41,345 nucleotides of DNA from Chlamydomonas sphaeroides (Eukaryota > Chlorophyta > Chlorophyceae > Chlamydomonadales > Chlamydomonadaceae). Below are positions 11,993 through 22,212 of this stretch, one piece after another. Where the stretch lies: the NCBI GenBank assembly GCA_001662425.1, contig BDDC01000152.1, positions 9,158 through 50,502 of the forward strand, read 5' to 3'. The notes beneath the pieces were generated by a model. The model was not told the origin of the DNA, made no database searches, and worked only from the letters and a program-made list of their open reading frames with translations. The translations under genes and the position numbers were made by a program. Positions within the stretch are counted from its first letter, which is position 1, and each line of letters opens with the position of its first letter.

Positions 11993-12162
11993 CGCGTGTC
12001 GCAGATGGGTGCGAGGGTAGGAATGCCGTCGCACTTAGCAGCAAGAAGCACGCATGCTTGTCCGTGTAAGTGTCACCGAGTAGCTTGACTAGGGAGTACT
12101 GTTGTGTGGCAGCGCGACGCCGAGAGTTTCGGTGTTCCACGCTACCACGCACCCTCGCCATC
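11993..12162. promoter_or_regulatory. Head-to-head promoter region shared by the IBA57-like and peptidase genes
   Basis: Only 170 bp separate the two inferred start codons (11992 on -, 12163 on +). Both 5' UTRs and both promoters must fit here or extend into each other's transcript. No clear TATA box is visible. The coordinates depend on the start choices; a non-ATG upstream extension of the peptidase frame exists but is not convincing. Confidence 0.5.
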
Positions 12163-15100
12163 ATGCGTGGGACGCCATGCAATACCATAACCATGCAACG
12201 TGCCAAGCTACACAAGCACTTCCACACACGTGCGCCCCTCGCACCTCCCCTTCGCGCGGCTGCGCAGCGCAACAATGCTGCACGCGCAGGTCGCTCGGCC
12301 CCGCTGCCTGCGCCGAGCCCACAGCCCGAGCCTAGCATTCAGGAGAGCTTACACGGCCTGCCGGCGTTGGAGGACGAGTTCGCCTGGCTGAGGGACCCAT
12401 CCCGCACCGACCCCCGCGCCATCGCCTACCTGCAGCAGGAGAACCAGTACGCGCAGCTGCAGCTTCGCCACCTCGCACAGCTGCGACAAACCGTTGAGGA
12501 CGAGGTGGCGGCAGCTACCTGGCAACAGGCGGTTTCGCTCTCTGCGCAGCAGCCAGCCCCGGATGCACGCGACCCCGGCGGCGTCTTCGGCGCCCACCGC
12601 TACCGCCGCCAGCCGTGCCCGGCAACCCCCGGCCGCCACCGCCACCTCCGCCAACCCCTGACCCCTCCACAGCAGCTTGACTCAGCCGACTGCACCCCCA
12701 CAATCCTGCTCGACGAGGCGCAGCGCGCAGCCGCTTCCGCATCGCCTCCCAACTACGCCCTAGCCTGCCTCTCGCCCAGCCCCGGCTTTGAGCTCGCCGC
12801 TGTGGTGGAGACCTGCCAGCCCGAGCCACCCGGCCAGCTGCTGCCCGACCGCTTCAGTCTGCGCCTGCTGCACGCAGCCAGCGGCGCGCCGCTGCCCGAG
12901 CGCCTCGCGCCGCCGCTGGCCGGCGTCAGCGGCGACGCCGGCTGGGCCCTGCACGGACCCTGCAGCGCATTGTCGGGCACCGCCCGCCTGTACTTCACAC
13001 GTGCTGCGACACGCGAGCTGTGGGTCCAGGATGTGACCCTGGCTGTGGCCGGGACCGGCGCCGAGGTACTGCCGGCGCCACGGCTGGCCGTCCGCGACCC
13101 AGACGGCCAGCCGCTTCAGCTGACCCGGGCGGCGGGCGAGCTGTGGTGCGAGGCGCTGGGCAACCAGGGCGTGCCGTTGGAGGCGCGGGCGCTGGGGCCC
13201 TGCAGCGCCGGCCGGGGAGGCGGTGCCGGCGGCCACGTGCTGGCGCCGGAGGGCGAGCCGCTGCTGCCGCGGAGGCCAGGCCGCTGCTACAGCCTGCACC
13301 CCGTGCGCCTGCCGGCCGCCGGCTCGAGGAGCGGCGGAGAGGCTGGCCAGGCCGGCGCTGACGGCCCGGGCGCTGGGGCCATTGCGGTAGCCACCACCGG
13401 CGCCGGGCCGGCTGGGGAGCAGGCGCAGGCGGGGGCGGAGGCTCTGGTAGTTTGGCTGCGAGACCTGGAAAGTCCCACGGGCCGCTTGCTGCTGGCGGCG
13501 CTCGCCCCGCCTGCGGCGGGGGGCGGGCCCGGCGGAGGCTCTGGCGAGGGCGGCGGGTGCTCGGGGCAGGTGCGGTCACGGCCCCGAATCCTGCCGCGCT
13601 CGCCTCAGCGCCTTGTTGTGCCTGCGTAGCGCGTGCTTCGTAGTCCCCTTTGTTGCCGCCTCACGCCCTCCACCCGCCCACCTACTCCGCAGCCGGGCGC
13701 TCCGCCCCGGCGCTGGCTGCTGCTGCAGTTGCTGCCTGCTCGGCCCGCGGCCCGGCTGGTGGCGCTGCGGCCCTGCAGCCGCCGCCCCGGGCGCCTGCTG
13801 GCCGTGTGGGAGGAGCTGGACCCTCGGAGCGACCCCACGGGCGCCTACCAGCTAGCCGAACTCGAGCTGGCGCAGGCGGGACAGCTGGCGGCAGCAGCGG
13901 CGGCGGCGGCGGCAGCGGCGGCAGTAGCTGCCGGCGGTGGCAGTGGGGATGACGTGCATGTGCCGGCGGCGCCGCTGGCGTCGGTGGTCAGCCGCCGGCG
14001 GGTGCTGGTTGTGGGTCGGCAGCGGCACCACGCGCTGAGCGTGCTGAGCTGGGGCCCTGTCCGCGGCGGCGGCGCGTCCGAGGTGGTTGTGTCGTACAGC
14101 GCCATGGCGGCGCCGCCGGTGACGGCGGCGGTGCAGCTGCTGCCTGCCGCCGGCGAGGAGGGCGGCCAGGAGGAGACGTGCGAGGAGGAGGAGGCGCTGG
14201 AGCTGCGGTGCGAGGACCGCGAGGGGCGCTACGTGACGGAGCGGCTGTGGGCGGCGGCGGACGACGGGGCGCAGGTGCCCATCACGGTATGCCGTCCTGT
14301 GGGTCCACCACCCGCCGCCGCCGGCCCCGGGCCGCTGCTGCTGCGAGTGTACGGGGCCTACGGAGCCGACCCGGGCCTGGAGCACCAGCCCTGGCTGGCG
14401 GCGCTGCTGCGCCGCGGCGTGGCGGTGGCGGTGGCGCACGTGCGAGGCGGCGGCCGCCTGGGGCCGGGCTGGTGCGTGGGGCCCGGCCGCGGTGGTGGGA
14501 GGGGGACGGCCAGAGGCCGTGGGCTGGGCTTGCGGGGCCTGGCTTGGCCGCGTGCAGGTGCCGCAAGACGGCACGAGCCGCTGGCGCTGCCGCTAGGGCA
14601 GGGGCCAAGGAAGGGACTGCAGCTTGAGCTGCAAGTGCAGGCCGGCAACCAGACAGGCGCGGGGCGCTGCCCTGGTCCTGGCCTGCGCTGGTGCGGCATG
14701 GTGTGGCACGCACCTCAGCAGCGCGCAGGCCGCTGGGCCTGGGTTCCCCCAGCCCCATTACGTCCCGCGCCACCCCCTTGCGCGCAGGTACGAGGGCGGC
14801 CGCGGCCTGCGCAAGGCCCACAGCGGCGGCGACCTGGTGGCGGCGGCACGCGCGCTGGTGGCGGCGGGCGTCACCAGCCCGCAGCAGCTGTGCCTCGAGG
14901 CCTCGTCGGCGGGTGGGTGCAAGCGCGCTGGCATGCCGTGAGCCCGGCCGCGCTGCCCACGCCAGGACGCCCGCTGCGCCCGCTGCTGCAGCAATGCCCG
15001 CCTGCCTGCGCCCCACACCCAGCGCCTCCCCGGCGGGCCCTGCTCCCGCGGCGGGCAATGCCTTCCCTCGTGGGCACGCCCTGCGGCGTGGGCACAGGCC

Positions 15101-16017
15101 CCTGCAGCAGCTGCGCCCGCGTGCCCTGCAGTCCGCAACCCCACTGCACTGGCCTGCAGGTGCCGCCTGACCTACGCCCCGCCAGCCTGCGCCGCACGCT
15201 CTCACCCCGGGCCGCAGAGCCCCCGGCCTCCGCTTCATGTCGAACCCTTGTCACCCTCCGCGCCGGCCGTGGCCGGCCCCGTGCCCTCGCAGGCGGCTGG
15301 GCCGCCGGTGCAGCGCTCAACGCCGCCGGCGCGTCGCTGTTCCGCGCGGCCGTGCTCACTGTGCCAACGCTGGCGGCGCTGCCCATGCTGCTGGAGGACC
15401 CCACCTTCGGCCCACACGAGCTGGGCGACCCACGGGCCAGCGTCGACGTGTACCGTGCCGTACGGGGCTGGTGCCCGTACGACGGCCTGCTGCGCACGGC
15501 ACAGCGCCAGCCGGCGCTGCTGCTGCGCGTGGGGCTGTACGACACGGCGGTGCCGTACTGGGACACGGCGCGGTACCTGGCGCGGTTGCGGCGGCTGGCA
15601 GCGGCCGGCGGCAGTGTGGGCAAGCCGCTGCGGGTGATGCAGGTGAGTGAGCCAGGGGCCGGGCGGGCGACACGGCGGGCCTTGTGTTGGCCTTCTGGGG
15701 AAGCCCCGGCGCGTGGGCAGTGGTGCAATGACTGGGGGCACGTGCGCGTGTAGCTCGGCTGCCGCCCCTCGACCTGCATGCCCCTGCAGTAGTGCCTGTG
15801 CATGGCCGCATGGCGTTGCCAACAACCCACGGCCAGCCCGGGCGCCCTTCCGTGCCTTTCCTTGCTCCTCGCCTGCCGCCAGGTCAAGGCCGGGGGCCAC
15901 ACCGCCTTCGAGGGACTGCAGGAGGAGGCGTTCAAGGCGGCCTTCGCGCTGTGGGCGGTGGGTGCGTGGCCGGCCAAGGTGGCGCAGTCCGGTGCATCGG
16001 GTGGCTCGGCGGCGTAA
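12163..16017 (+). CDS. Prolyl oligopeptidase family (S9A), oligopeptidase B-like serine peptidase
   Basis: Five exons fit in phase: 12163-13569, 13693-14471, 14788-14912, 15293-15642 and 15883-16017, for 931 codons. The N-terminus is rich in Arg, Ala and His and could be an organelle transit peptide. The beta-propeller part opens with the family hallmark EFAWLRDP, then AIAYLQQENQYAQ. The alpha/beta-hydrolase part contains LLLRVYGAYG, AHVRGGGRLGPGW-YEGGR, the nucleophile region LEASSAGGWAAG (Ser about 769), GLYDTAVPYWD (Asp 854) and KAGGHTAF (His 893). All three triad residues are therefore present. The family cleaves short peptides after basic residues (oligopeptidase B) or Pro. The two residues before the Ser are A-S instead of the usual G-G. 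Length exceeds the typical 680-800 residues because of Ala/Gly-rich inserts in the propeller, including a run of about 12 Ala near 13890-13925. Confidence 0.83.
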
Positions 16018-17577
16018 GGATGGAACGCACGCGACTGAGCTGCTTTCCAGCAGTGTGGCATGCTCAAGAGTCAAGGCCAGCCGGCACTGTGTGGTAGCGC
16101 GATAGCACCGCAGTTGAGCGAACGGGTGAGGTGGGGGCAGCGGGTGGCTGGGTAGCGGATACCTAGACGGCGTGTGAGCCTCAGGGAGCCATTGGCTCCG
16201 GCACGCAACGCAGGCACCGAAGCGGTAGAGATGTCCGAGGGGTCGTACCGCGGGCTCCGGCTGCGGCGTACGTTGGCGCACTTTCAGTGAGTGCGATAGC
16301 TCAACCCCATGACTGTAAGCAACCGCGTGCCGAATGGCGTTGACGTGTGCAGCAGGGGAGATGCACCTATGCTCTCCCCTGGTGTGCAGGTGGTGGCATC
16401 CCCATGCGCGAAAACCGTGCTCGACCCTCGTCAAGCCTGACAGCGCCACTCGTTGCGAGCGCTCCCACGCCACGCAGCAAGCAGCACTGCCGGCGCCTTT
16501 CGCGTGTGTCGCTCAGCCCCCTGCTTGCTAGCCTGCAAACCTGCCCAGCATGAGCAGCGCACCCCTTCCCCCACGCCGCACCGCAGAGCGTCACCTGAGG
16601 TCACCGTACACAGGCTCACAAAGCAGTAGCGAGGCCTGCGTGGCTTTGGCGATACACGATAACCCCCGCCTTCGTTGCGGCCGAGTCCCCCTCCGGTGCG
16701 GCCTGGCCGAGCCCACAGCACAGCCAGGAAGGGACGGTCGCCCTGACTAGCGACGCCTCCGCAACCGCACAAGCACTCGGAACGATTACGTCACCCATAC
16801 CAGCTTACACAGGGCTCGTACGACGGCGGGTGCCAGCCTCCTGAAACAGGGGCTCCCCTGGCCTCAGCTAGCGAGGCCCCGGTGTCGAGCCGCGCCATGG
16901 GCCACCTAGAGCCTCCTGCAGCCTCTCTCCCCTGGGCCGTGCTGGGCCGTGCTGGGGCTCTTCTGCTGGGCCGCCTAGGGCCGCCTGTACCCAAAGAAAG
17001 CGCAGGGCTTGGCACCGCTTCACGGACCTGGCAGCTCCACCCTCGCCTAGCTGCTGCCCCGCCGCAGCTGATGTCACCGAGGGGCTGCACCGGCACCCAG
17101 GCGTGCGCCGAGGCGCAGCGCAGGGAAGCTTGGGGACGAGGGTGCTGCCGGGGCTGACCCAAGCGAGCTCCTATGCTTGCATGCAAGCTTCCGCATCTGC
17201 TTATAGCGCTTGGGCAATAACTCGTTCCTGAGCTCGCTTGTGCTGGGATGATGCATTGTTCTCGAAGGGCAAGGTCGCTCAGTTAGCAGGGGCTCGATTA
17301 TTTAAACTCTAGACTCGTAACTAAGAGACGAACGAAGACGCGGGCAAGGTTACCACCGTCGGCATCCGCATAGCGGTCAAGTTCCGGCGTTTGCTTGTGG
17401 CCCGGTGATGCGCTGGGCTATTGTTGAAGGCCAGTATTAGTCGGGGGGTTCGTGTGAGCTCGGGGCCTTGGTCCTCATCGCGAGTTACGGCGCCGCCATG
17501 GGCATAGCGCCGAGCGGCGACACCGGCCGGTCCTCTCCCTGTTGGCCTCCTCTCACTTGCACCCTAGGATAGCCAAA
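16018..17577. other. Intergenic region between the peptidase and eL33 genes
   Basis: 1.56 kb without a convincing gene. A TGTAA lies near 16314, about 300 bp after the peptidase stop, and could be its poly(A) signal. Nearer the downstream gene there is an inverted repeat with a central palindrome (17160-17240, listed separately) and an AT-rich patch near 17298-17310 (ATTATTTAAAC) that could be a core promoter for eL33. Confidence 0.45.
17160..17240. repeat. Inverted repeat with internal palindrome upstream of eL33
   Basis: CAAGCGAGCTC (17160-17170) and its exact reverse complement GAGCTCGCTTG (17230-17240) flank about 60 bp. Inside lies a perfect 14-bp palindrome, GCTTGCATGCAAGC (17175-17188). 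It could be a protein-binding site, a cruciform or a tiny mobile-element scar. There is no functional evidence. Confidence 0.7.
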
Positions 17578-17904
17578 ATGGGCGGCGAGAACGTGCGCCT
17601 CTACGTTAAGGGCCACATCCTGGGCTACAAGCGCTCCAAGGCGAACCAGCAGAACCACACCGCCCTCCTTAAGGTGGACGGCGTCGCCACCAAGAAGGAG
17701 GTCTCGTGGTACCTGGGCAAGCGCATCGCCTACATCTACAAGGCGAAGACGGAGAAGCAGGGCAGCAAGTTCCGCTGCATCTGGGGCCGTGTTATGCGCG
17801 CGCACGGCAACGTCGGCGTTGTCAAGGCCAAGTTCACGTCGAACCTGCCCCCCATCAGCCTCGGCGGGACCGTCCGCGTGATGATGTACCCCAGCCGCGT
17901 GTAA
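17578..17904 (+). CDS. RPL35A: Cytosolic 60S ribosomal protein eL33 (RPL35A)
   Basis: A single-exon ORF of 108 residues, starting MGGENVRLYVKGHILGYKRS. It keeps the family landmarks WYLGKRIAYIYKAK, WGRVMRAHGNVGVVKAKF and the terminal PPISLGGTVRVMMYPSRV. Full length matches the family (about 110 residues). The start at 17578 is preferred over an in-frame ATG at 17542, because the family begins near this Met and the context (CCAAAATGG) is good. eL33 is part of the large cytosolic ribosomal subunit. Codon use is strongly C/G-ended, as expected for a highly expressed algal gene. An upstream 5' UTR intron is possible, since a pyrimidine-rich stretch ending CCCTAG lies just before 17570. Confidence 0.96.
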   Translation: MGGENVRLYVKGHILGYKRSKANQQNHTALLKVDGVATKKEVSWYLGKRIAYIYKAKTEKQGSKFRCIWGRVMRAHGNVGVVKAKFTSNLPPISLGGTVRVMMYPSRV

Positions 17905-17965
17905 TGGTCGGCGGAGATGGAGATGGAGCCCGGAGGCTGAGCCCGGCGGCGCTGCTGCGGCGCCT

Positions 17966-17970
17966 TGTAA
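17966..17970 (+). terminator. TGTAA poly(A) signal of the eL33 gene
   Basis: TGTAA lies 62 bp after the eL33 stop codon. TGTAA is the usual polyadenylation signal in Chlamydomonas and its volvocine relatives. Confidence 0.65.
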
Positions 17971-19415
17971 CAGTCTAGCCGCCACGCCTCTGTGCCCTTT
18001 TGTCCCCAGCTGCAGGAGCTGCGGGGAGGGCGCGACCAGCGCGGAAGCAGCCCTCCTGCTAGAGGGGGGCTGCGCCCCTCCCCGTGCTCCCTCAGCTCAG
18101 CCTGGCGCCAGCTTCGCAGAGCGGCTGCCGTCCGCAGCATTGCACTGGCTACTACAGCGACAGAACAGCCACTGTGTAGCATTTGCTACCGCTGTACGTC
18201 CCTATCATGGAAGCGCAGGCCTCTGGCGCTGCTGGCGGCGGCGGCGGAGAGCGGCTGGCGCGAGGCAAGGTGTGTGTGGGGGGGGTCGTCACGGGAGTGT
18301 TCTGGGTGTTTTTGCTTGTCTGCATGTTGTTGATGGCTTACTTTTGGCGTTGTCATGCTATTTTATTTCATTGGTCATTGCCGGGTGGTTCGTGTCAGCG
18401 ACAGATGGGCGTATTAGACGGCGTTGACGGGTGCGTTGCAGGAATACGTAGGACTGCTTTCTGTGGCACGCTTGCATGGTATGATGGATATGTGACCGCT
18501 GGCGCTGTATGCCGCTGGACGCCGGGGCGCGCCAGCGCAGCAACGTGCTGCCGGCCTCGCCGGAGTGCAGCGCCGCGGCCAATTCCTGGTCGGGCCGCTG
18601 GACGCCTGGCCTCAACCATCGCAAGGTATGAGGGGGGGGTGTACGCATCGCTGCTGCGTGTTGGGCAGCGGCCAGGGGATGGAGCGGCCAGAGCCCAGCT
18701 AGCATCACCGGCGCTGGGCATGGCGCAGCGCGTCCACGTACCGCCTGATGCCGGGGCCTAGCGGACTGCATCGGCAGCCTGGCGTTCGCCGCGACCCCGT
18801 GCGCAAGGCTGTGTGCCGGGGCGCTGCGAGGGCCCTATCGTGGGGGTCGGCGGAGTTGCCGGTCCCGCCATTGCTGGCCCCAGTTGTAGGACGGCCGCCG
18901 CCCGGCAACGTACATCCGTTTCAGCGGCGCTCTTCTGCGCACGGCGGAGCGCTGCGGGAGCCCGCTGGCGGCGCGCTGCGGGAGGCCGCGACACGCGCCA
19001 CAGTCCTTGCTGTCCACGGCGCCTTCCGGACTACCGTCGGCCGGGGCGCGCCCGGACCCGTCGCTTGGCGCTGCGTAGCTCGGAATGCCACGGAGCTCCT
19101 ACTGCCGTTGGTACGGTCCGCGGAACCGAATCTTGGGGAGCCCGCGGGGACTTCATCCTACTGAGCTCCGGCCTATGCTATGCCTCCGGGCTTGTCTCGT
19201 GGCTGCATGTTGCTGAGTGCATTTGTCGACCGGAGCGTGTGGCCGCCGGCCCACCGGCTGTGTGGTAGAACTTCGTCTGCACGAGTGCATGCGTCGCGGT
19301 TTGTGGGCAAGCGTGGTGGGGCATGCGCTGGGGGTGTGCTGCGTTGCCCTGCGCGCGCAGGGTCTGCTGACCCCATCTCAGGCCGTCCACATGGTACCCC
19401 AACGAAGCTGCGGTG
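17971..19415. other. Gene-poor region downstream of eL33
   Basis: No convincing gene. Long ORFs exist on both strands but lack recognisable domains and have erratic composition, as expected in GC-rich DNA. One has a hydrophobic stretch (VFWVFLLVCMLLMAYFW, near 18300) that reads as chance translation of a T/G-rich patch. Part of the segment (19009-19079) belongs to a repeat also found at 21330-21407. Confidence 0.4.
19009..19079 (+). repeat. Dispersed repeat R1, copy 1
   Basis: Starts GCTGTCCACGGCGCCTTC and ends GGCGCTGCGTAGC. A diverged copy in the same orientation is at 21330-21407, with shared blocks GCTGTCCACGGCGCCTTC, CCGGGG and CGC-TTGGCGCTGCG. It is probably a decayed mobile-element fragment. 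Confidence 0.65.
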
Positions 19416-19540
19416 TGCAGCACAGCGCAGCACAGCGAAGCGCAGCACAGCAAAGCGCAGCAAAGCAAAGCGCAGCACAGCAAAGCGCAGCAAAGCAAAG
19501 CGCAGCACAGCAAAGCGCAGTACAGCAAAGCGCAGTGCAG
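19416..19540. repeat. 30-bp minisatellite (AGC-rich)
   Basis: Units at 19441-19470 and 19471-19500 are identical. The unit at 19501-19530 differs at two positions, and degenerate partial units flank them. The unit itself is built of C-A-G-C/A-A-G-C pentamers. Its length is a multiple of three and contains no stop in several frames, which explains long ORFs rich in Leu/Cys/Ala or Ser/Gln/Lys here. I do not regard those as genes. Confidence 0.92.
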
Positions 19541-19903
19541 CATGGAGGCGCGCAGCACAGCCGCCACGTGCACACCCTCGTCCACGCAGCCAAAGCCAAA
19601 GGGCTGGCACGGCAACCCTTAAACTTGCCCAGTCAGCCTAGCGCCGCAGCGGTGGGCCCCTACAAGAAGGACAGCGTTTCGCGGCCACGGCAGCATCGCG
19701 CCTGAGTTAGAAAGTGGCCGTCATAACCGGCGACAGCCGGCACACAGGTGGCCAACTTACATACGTCATAATGGGTACCCAGCCGGCCTCACAGCCGGGC
19801 CGACCCAAGGCCAGCTCTGTAGCCACCGCATATGTACGTGTGGCTGGAGGGCCTGACCGCCACCAACAGCATCGAGTATCCGCCAAGTGCCTAGCCTCTC
19901 TCT

Positions 19904-19919
19904 CCCCCCCCCCCCCCCC
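19904..19919. repeat. C16 homopolymer at the left edge of the assembly gap
   Basis: A run of 16 C ends four bases before the gap. Such runs commonly stop sequencing and assembly. Confidence 0.95.
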
Positions 19920-19923
19920 GAAA

Positions 19924-20288
19924 NNNNNNNNNNNNNNNNNNNNNNNNNNNNNNNNNNNNNNNNNNNNNNNNNNNNNNNNNNNNNNNNNNNNNNNNNNNNN
20001 NNNNNNNNNNNNNNNNNNNNNNNNNNNNNNNNNNNNNNNNNNNNNNNNNNNNNNNNNNNNNNNNNNNNNNNNNNNNNNNNNNNNNNNNNNNNNNNNNNNN
20101 NNNNNNNNNNNNNNNNNNNNNNNNNNNNNNNNNNNNNNNNNNNNNNNNNNNNNNNNNNNNNNNNNNNNNNNNNNNNNNNNNNNNNNNNNNNNNNNNNNNN
20201 NNNNNNNNNNNNNNNNNNNNNNNNNNNNNNNNNNNNNNNNNNNNNNNNNNNNNNNNNNNNNNNNNNNNNNNNNNNNNNNNNNNNNNNN
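19924..20288. other. Assembly gap (365 N)
   Basis: 365 unresolved bases. The flanks are repeat-rich. Nothing can be said of the content. Confidence 1.
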
Positions 20289-20493
20289 CCCCGCACCGGG
20301 GCTGCCGGGGAGAGGATCTGGGTAAGGCAGTCGGCGAGACTTTCACGCACAGCCAAAACTGCGGGTCTGCAACCCTGCCGCAGCCGGGTGGCTCTCCCCT
20401 GGCTGCGGCAGGGCTCCCTGGGCTGCGGTGTCGCCGTCTCTGCCCCAAACCAAGGATGCGGTCGTTGTGCGTCTCCGAAGTGCGGTGCGGCGC

Positions 20494-20692
20494 GCGGCAT
20501 GGTTAAGATGTGACTTGCACAGCACAATGGCTTCCCGTTGGCGCCCGGGCGTGCTGTCGCTCCAAGCTTCCGTGCTTCCTTACCCCCCCCCCCCGCGGGG
20601 CCGTCATCACCCGTGTGTGAGCTATGAGGCCCTGCGGCCCTCGCATGACGCGCTTGCAAGTTTAGGTGATGGCATAAGTGGCGGTTCGGGCA
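20494..20692 (+). repeat. Dispersed repeat R2, copy 1
   Basis: About 200 bp alignable in the same orientation to 22013-22212. Shared blocks in order are GCGGCATG-TTA-GATGTG, CACAATGG, GGCG-GCTCT-type text, GGGGCCGT-CACCCGTGTGTGA, GAGGCCCTGCGGCCCTCG, GATGGCA-AA and CGGTTCGGGCA. This copy carries a C12 run (20583-20594) where the other has only CCCC. Confidence 0.75.
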
Positions 20693-20721
20693 CGTGACCA
20701 TCGCAGGAAGCGATCTTATAA

Positions 20722-20745
20722 ACGAAGTCAAGAGCCTGTACCTGC
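20722..20745 (+). repeat. Short dispersed repeat R3, copy 1
   Basis: ACGAAGTCAAGAGCCTGTAC and the following CTGC. The same motif, with AGAACC, occurs in reverse orientation at 21202-21228 and 30170-30200. Confidence 0.6.
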
Positions 20746-21182
20746 AATCCTGCGCACCCGACAATTCATCCATAACCGCTGCGACGGGGGGCCAAGCAGG
20801 CGAACAAGCAAGCATGCCGGGGGGAGTGAAGCAGCGGCACGCAGCAGCCGGCCAACTCACCTGGTGGCATGTTATGCCAGAATCCAAGTAACTACCAAGC
20901 GGTCTAAGCCTCGGACCCTGGCCGTCGGACGCGCTTGGCGCCTGGACCAGGGGGACCCCTGGCCTGGACCAGTCCCCTCCTGCCTCGACACCGCAATCAA
21001 GTAGGCGCAGCGCGCTCGCATGGCGCCCCATGCCTGGTCCTGCACCGGCAGCCTGGCGAGCAAATCTAACGGCCCTCGGTTGCGGCGGCCTTGTACAGGT
21101 TGACACAGCGTGGAAGTCAATGATGCCAAGATGCTTCCTCTTTCCCAATCTTGTTAAATCATGTTTTTGGGGTCGCACGCAG

Positions 21183-21228
21183 GCAGGCACAGGTACAGGT
21201 ACAGGTACAGGTTCTTGACTCCGTCTGT
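21183..21228 (-). repeat. R3 copy 2 with a short GTACAG tandem
   Basis: ACAGGT units repeat about four times and lead into TTCTTGACTCCGTCTGTTCA. The core CAGGTACAGGTTCTTGACT is shared with 30170-30200. Confidence 0.65.
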
Positions 21229-21329
21229 TCATAGGCAGCGGGAAAGGGCGGGATGCCACGGCAAGCTCCACGGACCCATAGTTCCCCTGCACTTTGCTCG
21301 CCGTGCTTCGCGTACTGTCGCGTTCTTTG

Positions 21330-21407
21330 GCTGTCCACGGCGCCTTCTGGACTGTCTCGCCCGGGGAGCGCCCCCGGCTTACAGACCCCTCGCCTGGCGC
21401 TGCGCAG
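21330..21407 (+). repeat. Dispersed repeat R1, copy 2
   Basis: Second copy of the segment at 19009-19079, with small insertions such as GCTTACAGACCC. It preserves both ends of the alignable block. Confidence 0.65.
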
Positions 21408-22012
21408 AACGTACCTCGCTGGCACGGTGCACTGGCAGGCACTGGCTCCGCATGCCTGGCCGCGCGCCAGCGCCGTCCAGCGCTGGCCCTCGCCGATCAT
21501 ATGAACACCCAAGGCGACATAGGCACGATGCGTGGGCCCGTATGCACCTTGCCGCGCAACGGACAGGGCGTTTATGGACCGTGCGGGCGCGCACGCACCA
21601 GCGCGATCGGTGGCCGTTGACCAGAGACGTGGTTGGCGGGACAGGGCGGGAGCGCCTGAGCGCGTCGCAAGGCAAGCGCCAGGTGGGGGAAACGCGAATC
21701 CCCCGCTACCTTGGCTCAGGAGAGAGCCTTAGGGATCGCGGCGGCCCCATATCCGTGCAACGCGCGGGGTTTCCGCCGCCTTGGTGGAAGTGAAACAGCG
21801 CACGAACCTCAACCGCGGGTGACCCTTGGTCTTGCCGCGGGTAGGGTTCTCCACGTCCGACCCCGGGTCGATGTACTCCAAGCAGACGGTGGCATAGGCG
21901 TGCGCATGCAGTCAAGGAAGGCATGGTCGGGGGGCTGCGCGCGTGTTCGCGAACTGTGTGCCGATTGGCATTGCCGCGGGTCGCTGCGCCGCGCTGAAGC
22001 GCGCGTCGGCAA

Positions 22013-22212
22013 GCGGCATGATTACGATGTGTATCGGACTTCACAATGGACGCCGGTTGTGGCCCAGGCGCGCTCTGACGGCGCGACCTAGCTCCGAGTC
22101 GGGCGGGCTTTCTTACCCCGTGGGGCCGTTCACACCCGTGTGTGAGGCCCTGCGGCCCTCGTATAACACGATGGCAGGTTCATGTAATTGGCATAACTTC
22201 ACGGTTCGGGCA
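22013..22212 (+). repeat. Dispersed repeat R2, copy 2
   Basis: Partner of 20494-20692. After a further gap, a similar short block (CTCGGACCC-GGCCGTCGG) appears at about 22234-22254 here and about 20911-20929 near copy 1. The homology may therefore extend downstream with an insertion in copy 1. Confidence 0.72.

Noticed and set aside
18183..18761. 192-codon + ORF with a hydrophobic segment downstream of eL33
   Set aside because: The hydrophobic stretch comes from a T/G-rich patch. The rest has erratic composition and no recognisable domain, so it reads as chance.
19416..19540. CRISPR-like array of regular repeats
   Set aside because: There are no unique spacers; units abut directly. The context is eukaryotic.
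19378..19640. Several long overlapping ORFs (Leu/Cys-rich on -, Ser/Gln/Lys-rich on +) with periodic protein repeats
   Set aside because: They are translations of the 30-bp minisatellite at 19416-19540, whose unit length is a multiple of three. There is no domain, splice context or codon bias.
20941..20971. Partly palindromic CTGGACCAG repeats, considered as a recombination site
   Set aside because: Short, imperfect and single copy as far as I can see, with no associated recombinase.
19714..21442. ORFs of 185-558 residues crossing the gap
   Set aside because: They are open only because N codons are treated as unknown residues. The flanking sequence has repeats and no coding signature.
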